Shown piece by piece: positions 57,430 to 64,000 of a stretch of DNA of 64,000 nucleotides; the first letter of the stretch is position 1; every line of letters starts with the position of its first letter. The notes below the pieces were generated by a model. The model was not told the origin of the DNA and did no database searches. It saw only the letters and a program-made list of their open reading frames with translations. The stretch lies in contig OZ024794.1 of the NCBI GenBank assembly GCA_964017045.1, positions 1,505,501 to 1,569,500 of the forward strand, written 5' to 3'. The translations under genes and the position numbers were made by a program. Source of the DNA: Omphiscola glabra (Eukaryota > Mollusca > Gastropoda > Lymnaeidae).

Positions 57430-57770
57430 CATGTCTCTCTCTATATCTCTCTTTATGTCTCTCTCTGTGTCTCTCTCTATGTCTCTCTCTATGTCTCTCT
57501 CTATGTCTCTCTCTATGTCTCTCACTCTGTGTTCCATTCTATATCTCTCTCTATGTCTCTCTCTATGTCTCTCTCTATGTCTCTCTCTATATCTCTCTTT
57601 ATGTCTCTCTTTATGTCTCTCTCTATGTCTCTCTCTATGTCTCTCTCTATGTCTCTCTCTATGTCTCTCTCTATGTCTCTCTCTATGTCTCTCTCTATGT
57701 CTCTCTCTATGTCTCTCGCTCTTTGTTCCATGCTATGTCTCTCGCTCTCACTCTCTCTCTCTCTCTAAAT
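57430..57770. repeat. 12-bp polypyrimidine minisatellite (TCTCTCTATGTC)
   Basis: About 27 copies; a segment with GTTCCAT(T/G)CTAT occurs twice about 190 bp apart. ORFs are artefacts. Confidence 0.96.
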
Positions 57771-57954
57771 CTTACCATATATATCTTTTTTCCTCGCATT
57801 TGTTGATTTGTATCTGTGAGGGGCCATCAGAAACCTATCAAGAACCCCCCCCCCTTTTTTTTTTCGCCCCACATTCTTACCCTCTCCGATCTGTCGTAAT
57901 TATATCCCCAGAGAACCGCTGTCAATATCCTCAAAGTTATCAGGGACAAACATA

Positions 57955-59545
57955 AGCCAACCCAACACACGGTGGGACACAGTATATAAGCCAACCCAGC
58001 ACACGGTGGGACACAGTATATAAGTCAACCCAGCACACGGTGGGACACTGTATATAAGCCAACCCAGCACACGGTGGGACACAGTACATAAGCCAACCCA
58101 GCACACGGTGGGACACAGTATATAAGCCAACCCAGCACTCGAGGGGGGACACAGTACATAAGCCAACCCAGCACTCGGGGGGACACAGTACATAAGCCAA
58201 CCCAGCACTCGGGGGGACACAGTTCATAAGCCAACCCAGCACTCGGGGGACACAGTTCATAAGCAAACCCAGCACTCGGGGGACACAGTACATAAGCCAA
58301 CCCAGCACTCGGGGGGACACAGTACATAAGCCAACCCAGCACTCGGGGGACACAGTACATAAGCCAACACAGCACTCGGGGGACACAGTACTTTAGCCAA
58401 CCCAGCACTCGTGGGGAAACAGTACATAAGTCAACCCAGCACTCGGGGGACACAGTACATAAGCCAACCCAGCACTCGGGGGACACTTTACATAAGCCAA
58501 CCCAGCACGCGGGGGACACAGTACATAAGCCAACCCAGCACTTGGGGGGACACAGTACATAAGCCAACCCAGCACTCGGGGGGACACAGTACATAAGCCA
58601 ACCCAGCACTCGAGGGACACAGTACATAAGCCAACCCAGCACTCGGGGACACAGTACATTAGCCAACCCAACACTCGTGGGGAAACAGTACATAAGTCAA
58701 CCCAGCACTCGGGGGACACAGTACATAAGCCAACCCAGCACTCGGGGGACACAGTACATAAGCCAACCCAGCACGTGGGGGGAAAGAGTACATTAGCCAA
58801 CCCAGCACTCGGGGGACACAGTACATTAGCCAACCCAGCACTCGTGGGGAAACAGTACATAAGTCAACCCAGCACTCGTGGGGAAACAGTACATAAGTCA
58901 ACCCAGCACTCGGGGGACACAGTACATAAGCCAACCCAGCACTCGGGGGACACAGTACATAAGCCAACTCAGCACTCGGGGACACTTTACATAAGCCAAC
59001 CCAGCACGCGGGGGACACAGTACATAAGCCAACCCAGCACTCGGGGGGACACAGTACATAAGCCAACCCAGCACTCGGGGGACACAGTACATTAGCCAAC
59101 CCAACACTCGTGGGGAAACAGTACATAAGTCAACCCAGCACTCGGGGGGACACAGTACATAAGCCAACCCAGCACTCGGGGGACACAGTACATAAGCCAA
59201 CCCAGCACTCGGGGGACACAGTACATAAGCCAACCCAGCACGTGGGGGAAACAGTACATTAGCCAACCCAGCACTCGGGGGACACAGTACATTAGCCAAC
59301 CCAGCACTCGTGGGGAAACAGTAAATAAGTCAACCCAGCACTCGTGGGGAAACAGTACATAAGTCAACCCAGCACTCGGGGGACACAGTACATAAGCAAA
59401 CCCAGCACTCGGGGGACACACTACATAAGCCAACCCAGCACTCGGGGGGGGGGACAGTACATTAGCCACCGTAGCACTCGGGGGGGGGGGGCTCTGTAGA
59501 TAAGCCAACCCAGCACTCGGGGGGACACAGTAGATACTGTCGTAA
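57955..59545. repeat. 33-bp minisatellite with variable G-run, about 48 copies
   Basis: The unit contains CATAAGCCAACCCAGCACTC then 4 to 12 G and ACACAGTA. Left copies have ACGGTGGG instead of a long G run. The block containing CTCGTGGGGAAACAGTACAT recurs with matching neighbours (near 58408, 58674, 58830, 59105, 59305), showing segmental duplications. Minus ORFs of up to 222 codons are artefacts. Confidence 0.97.
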
Positions 59546-59722
59546 GACATCTCAAACTGTCGTAAGACATCTCACAATGTCGTATGACATCTCATACTGT
59601 CGTAAGACATCTCATACTGTCGTAAGACATCTCATACTGTCGTAAGACATCTCACACTGTCGTATGACATCTCATACTGTCGTAAGACATCTCACACTGT
59701 CGTATGACATCTCATACTAAAA
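59535..59722. repeat. 20-bp minisatellite, about 9.5 copies
   Basis: The unit is ACTGTCGTAAGACATCTCAC or the GTATG / CTCAT variants. Confidence 0.96.
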
Positions 59723-59754
59723 TGTTACACCAAACTACGGGCCTAGTCAATGAG

Positions 59755-59965
59755 GAAATGAAAGGGGAACATCCTAACAGGCACCAACATAAAAGGGGAA
59801 CATCATATCAAGCATCACCATGAAAGGGGAACATCCTATTAGGCACCACCATGAAATGGGAACATCCTATCAGGCACCACCATGAAAGGGGAACATCCTA
59901 TCAGGCACCACCATGAAAGGGGAATATCCTATCAGGCACCACCATGAAAGGGGAACATCCTATCA
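59755..59965. repeat. 31-bp minisatellite, about 6.5 copies
   Basis: The unit contains AAAGGGGAACATCCTATCAG and GCACCACCATG. Confidence 0.95.
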
Positions 59966-60204
59966 ACCATCTGTTGCTCTGTACACGACCCTTAAATCCC
60001 AGGACTCCATTGTCCTCAGCCCAATCAAAGATCCCTTTACCAATATAACTTGTTTACTATGCTACCGAACTGTAGGACTGGACGGGATCTGATAGCCCCC
60101 AGGTCAAATCTGTTCAAAGAAGTCCAGACGCGTCTAAGTAATTAAAAGATAGAGTAGAGTGGATGATGCTCTACGTAATAGCAACCGTTACTTTAATTTC
60201 TATG

Positions 60205-61785
60205 GTGAAGTGTTCATCTTTGGTGAAGTGTTCGACACTGGTTGAGTGTTTATCACTGGTGAACTGTTCGTCTTTGGTGAAGTGTTCATCACTGGTGAAG
60301 TGTTCGTCTTTGGTGAAGTGTTCATCACTGGTGAAGTGTTCGTCTTTGGTGAAGTGTTCATCACTGGTGAAGTGTTCGTCTTTGGTGAAGTGTTCATCAC
60401 TGGTGAAGTGTTCGTCTTTGGTGAAGTGTTCATCACTGGTGAAGTGTTCGTCTTTGGTGAAGTGTTCATCACTGGTGAAGTGTTCGTCTTTGGTGAAGTG
60501 TTCATCACTGGTGAAGTGTTCGTCTTTGGTGAAGTTTTCATCACTGGTGAAGTGTTCGTCTTTGGTGAAGTGTTCATCACTGGTGAAGTGTTCGTCTTTG
60601 GTGAAGTGTTCATCACTGGTGAAGTCTTCGTCTTTGGTGAAGTGTTCATCACTGGTGAAGTGTTCGTCTTTGGTGAAGTGTTCATCACTGGTGAAGTGTT
60701 CGTCTTTGGTGAAGTGTTCATCACTGGTGAAGTGTTCGTCTTTGGTGAAGTGTTCGACACTGGTTGAGTGTTTATCACTGGTGAACTGTTCGTCTTTGGT
60801 GAAGTGTTCATCACTGGTGAAGTGTTCGTCTTTGGTGAAGTGTTCATCACTGGTGAAGTGTTCGTCTTTGGTGAAGTGTTCATCACTGGTGAAGTGTTCG
60901 TCTTTGGTGAAGTGTTCATCACTGGTGAAGTGTTCGTCTTTGGTGAAGTGTTCATCACTGGTGAAGTGTTCGTCTTTGGTGAAGTGTTCATCACTGGTGA
61001 AGTGTTCGTCTTTGGTGAAGTGTTCATCACTGGTGAAGTGTTCGTCTTTGGTGAAGTGTTCATCACTGGTGAAGTCTTCGTCTTTGGTGAAGTGTTCATC
61101 ACTGGTGAAGTGTTCGTCTTTGGTGAAGTTTTCATCACTGGTGAAGTGTTCGTCTTTGGTGAAGTGTTCATCACTGGTGAAGTGTTCGTCTTTGGTGAAG
61201 TGTTCGACACTGGTTGAGTGTTTATCACTGGTGAACTGTTCGTCTTTGGTGAAGTGTTCATCACTGGTGAAGTGTTCGTCTTTGGTGAAGTGTTCATCAC
61301 TGGTGAAGTGTTCGTCTTTGGTGAAGTGTTCATCACTGGTGAAGTGTTCGTCTTTGGTGAAGTGTTCATCACTGGTGAAGTGTTCGTCTTTGGTGAAGTG
61401 TTCATCACTGGTGAAGTGTTCGTCTTTGGTGAAGTGTTCATCACTGGTGAAGTGTTCGTCTTTGGTGAAGTGTTCATCACTGGTGAAGTGTTCGTCTTTG
61501 GTGAAGTGTTCATCACTGGTGAAGTGTTCGTCTTTGGTGAAGTGTTCATCACTGGTGAAGTGTTCGTCTTTGGTGAAGTGTTCATCACTGGTGAAGTGTT
61601 CGTCTTTGGTGAAGTGTTCATCACTGGTGAAGTGTTCGTCTTTGGTGAAGTGTTCATCACTGGTGAAGTGTTCGTCTTTGGTGAAGTGTTCATCACTGGT
61701 GAATTGTTTGTCTTTGGTGAAGTGTTCATCACTGGTGAAGTGTTCGTCTTTGGTGAAGTGTTCATCACTGGTGAAGGGTTCATTG
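60205..61785. repeat. 18/36-bp minisatellite, about 87 units, in three large blocks
   Basis: GTGAAGTGTTCATCACTG alternates with GTGAAGTGTTCGTCTTTG (36-bp dimer). A diagnostic segment TTCGACACTGGTTGAGTGTT recurs at 60231, 60753 and 61203, marking blocks of 522 and 450 bp that start alike. The 573-codon + ORF, 557-codon and 527-codon - ORFs and smaller frames are all open at once, with no codon preference for any, so none is called. Confidence 0.97.
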
Positions 61786-61881
61786 AGCTCGGTTATTATT
61801 GATTTAATATCTTGCCCTGACGTCATCAATTCACGCAATGACATTGGTTACAGTAACTGCCTTACTATTAAATTAAAACAG

Positions 61882-62938
61882 TAACTTCCTCACTATGACC
61901 TTCGGTTAAAGTAACTTCCTCACTATGACCTTCGGTTAAAGTAACTTCCTCACTATGACCTTCGGTTAAAGTAACTTCCTCACTATGACCATCGGTTACA
62001 GTAACTTCCTCACTATGACCTTCGGTTACAGTAACTTCCTCACTATGACCTTCGGTTACAGTAACTTCCTCACTATGACCTTCGGTTACAGTAACTTCCT
62101 CACTATGACCTTCGGTTAAAGTAACTTCCTCACTATGACCATCGGTTACAGTAACTTCCTCACTATGACATTCGGTTACAGTAACTTCCTCACTATGACC
62201 TTCGGTTAAAGTAACTTCCTCACTATGACCTTCGGTTAAAGTAACTTCCTCACTATGACCTTCGGTTAAAGTAACTTCCTCACTATGACCATCGGTTACA
62301 GTAACTTCCTCACTATGACATTCGGTTACAGTAACTTCCTCAATATGACCTTCGGTTACAGTAACTTCCTCACTATGACCTTCGGTTACAGTAACTTCCT
62401 CACTATGACCTTCGGTTAAAGTAACTTCCTCACTATGACCATCGGTTACAGTAACTTCCTCACTATGACCTTCGGTTACAGTAACTTCCTCACTATGACC
62501 TTCGGTTAAAGTAACTTCCTCACTATGACCATCGGTTACAGTAACTTGCGCACTATGACCTTCGGTTACAGTAACTTCCTCATTATGACCTTCGGTTACA
62601 GTAACTTCCTCACTATGACCTTCGGTTACAGTAACTTCCTCACTATGACCTTCGGTTAAAGTAACTTCCTCACTATGACCATCGGTTACAGTAACTTCCT
62701 CACTATGACCTTCGGTTACAGTAACTTCCTCACTATGACCTTCGGTTACAGTAACTTCCTCACTATGACCTTCGGTTAAAGTAACTTCCTCACTATGACC
62801 TTCGGTTACAGTAACTTCCTCAATATGACCTTCGGTTACAGTAACTTCCTCACTATGACCTTCGGTTACAGTAACTTCCTCACTATGACCTTCGGTTACA
62901 GTAACTTTCTCACTATGACCTTCGGTTACAGTAACTGG
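61882..62938. repeat. 30-bp minisatellite, about 35 copies
   Basis: The unit contains AGTAACTTCCTCACTATGAC and CTTCGGTTAC; the A/C variant at one site (GTTAAAG or GTTACAG) is patterned in blocks of several units. No indels. Confidence 0.97.
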
Positions 62939-62954
62939 CTATGAGGAAGATGTC

Positions 62955-63135
62955 TTCTCGGGGGCAGGGGGTGATGTGTTCTTTGGGCAGGGGGTGATGT
63001 GTTCTTTGGGGCAGGGGATGATGTGTTCTTTGGGGCAGGGGGTGATGTGTTCTTTAGGGCAGGGGGTGATGTGTTCTTTGGGGCAGGGGGTGATGTGTTC
63101 TTTGGGGCAGCGGGTGGTGTGTTCTTTGGGGTTCT
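62955..63135. repeat. 24-bp G-rich minisatellite, about 7.5 copies
   Basis: The unit contains GGGGCAGGGGGTGATGTGTT and CTTT; each copy holds two runs of 3-5 G. Confidence 0.96.
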
Positions 63136-63214
63136 TTGCGGCATGAAATTAAAATCAGTTGAACAATTGACCTACGTTCTATATAATAAAGAGATTGGTT
63201 TCCATCCACTGACG

Positions 63215-63510
63215 ACCAAAAAACCCTTACCACCTACTGACCATCAAGAACCCTTACCATCCACTGACCATCAAAGAACCCTTACCATCCACTGACCATC
63301 AAAGAACCCTTACCATCCACTGACCATCAAAGAACCCTTACCATCCACTGACCATCAAAGAACCCTTACCATCCACTGACCATCAAAGAACCCTTACCAT
63401 CCACTGACCATCAAAGAACCCTTACCATCCACTGACCATCAAAGAACCCTTACCATCCACTGACCATCAAAGAACCCTTACCATCCACTGACCATCAAAG
63501 AACCCTTAAT
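63215..63510. repeat. 28-bp minisatellite, about 10.5 copies
   Basis: The unit contains AAAGAACCCTTACCATCCAC and TGACCATC; right copies are identical. Confidence 0.97.
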
Positions 63511-63867
63511 AGTATTGGGCCCGTCATGCCACGGCCAGAGATGGGACAGTTTTGTCGGTGCGGGTGCTAAAAGACGTCAGCATAAAGCAGTTAGTGCAGT
63601 TAGTGGCTCTCACATCTGTGGAACCATCACATCGAACCGAGTGTCTGGCAGATGACAGGGGTCAGCTTTTGTGCCGACCGATTTCCCAAATCTGAAACGA
63701 GGTCGGCTCAGTGCGTTGTGTTTGACTTCATTTCTTAACCTAAAGTTAACCAGACAATTTGAAAGTAACCAACCAATTACCCATTAAGTCATAAGGGCAT
63801 ACTTTGAATTAACCAATTACCCAGTAAGTTATAGCCAGTTACATCCTGACCACTGCTTTAGTCAATA
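63511..63867. other. Non-repetitive spacer
   Basis: Unique sequence with no recognised gene; small AACCAATTACCCA repeats at 63768-63825. Confidence 0.6.
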
Positions 63868-64000
63868 AACTGACCACTGAGTTAGTCCGCCATATCCTAA
63901 CCACGGAGTTAGTCCGCCATATCCTAACCACGGAGTTAGTCCGCCATATCCTGACCATTGAGTTAATCCACCATATCCTGACCATTGAAATAGTCCACCA
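63868..64000. repeat. 27-bp minisatellite running off the window
   Basis: About 5 copies of a unit containing GAGTTAGTCCGCCATATCCT and the TGACCA / AACCACG variants; continues past the right edge. Confidence 0.92.

Noticed and set aside
60163..61884. 573-codon + ORF and 557/527-codon - ORFs
   Set aside because: All result from an 18-bp repeat without stops in several frames on both strands at once; repeated SSLVKC, DEHFTK or similar motifs have no known family and no independent coding evidence.
61882..62938. CRISPR-like array (also considered at 30536 and 43993)
   Set aside because: Units are contiguous with no unique spacers, no leader and no cas genes, in evident animal DNA.

Overview
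The window looks like metazoan, intergenic or intronic DNA that is AT-leaning and extraordinarily rich in minisatellites. I see no bacterial or viral gene organisation: no operons, no ribosome binding sites, no multi-gene ORF series. By my hand tally roughly half of the 64 kb (about 34 kb) lies in some 90 tandem arrays with units mostly of 12 to 73 bp. Nearly every array has its own unrelated unit. The many long ORFs on both strands are by-products of these arrays: units of 18, 24, 27, 30 or 39 bp are divisible by three, so any frame without a stop in one unit stays open.

The host is most likely a mollusc, perhaps a gastropod, but this is an inference. It rests on two short hAT elements whose sequence closely resembles the SPIN family, a transposon known for horizontal transfer (several tetrapods, the bug Rhodnius and the pond snail Lymnaea), and on the general minisatellite-plus-TE texture. 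No host gene in the window identifies the species.

Layout: 1-6.5 kb holds small arrays plus a 152-bp MITE inserted cleanly into an array (5145-5296). 6.5-8.4 kb holds a 997-bp hAT element with a perfect 8-bp target duplication and a decayed transposase tail, then a 454-bp TATC array beside a Helitron-like 3' end. 8.4-18.7 kb holds a non-repetitive island (9.2-10.2 kb), then large 46-, 39- and 43-bp arrays. 18.7-31 kb holds two SPIN-like copies and arrays with 16-, 35/24-, 22-, 19-, 20- and 25-bp units. 31-45 kb holds a 1.5-kb mixed 21/22-bp array, an 18-bp array with 54-bp higher-order structure, a 909-bp hAT carrying its own internal minisatellite, and E-box, CRE and other arrays. 45-50 kb holds the most gene-like stretch: a candidate signal-peptide first coding exon ending in a consensus splice donor (45895-45946). 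50-57 kb holds another hAT with TIRs and target duplication, a 1.2-kb 32-bp array, and the 3' end of a non-LTR retrotransposon whose 3' UTR has expanded into a 43-bp array. 57-64 kb is almost continuous tandem repeat.

The strongest biological theme is the interplay of mobile elements and minisatellites: arrays apparently born inside transposons, transposons inserted into arrays, and arrays abutting transposon ends. Apart from the candidate exon and transposon relics I find no protein-coding gene, no functional tRNA or rRNA, and no CRISPR array.
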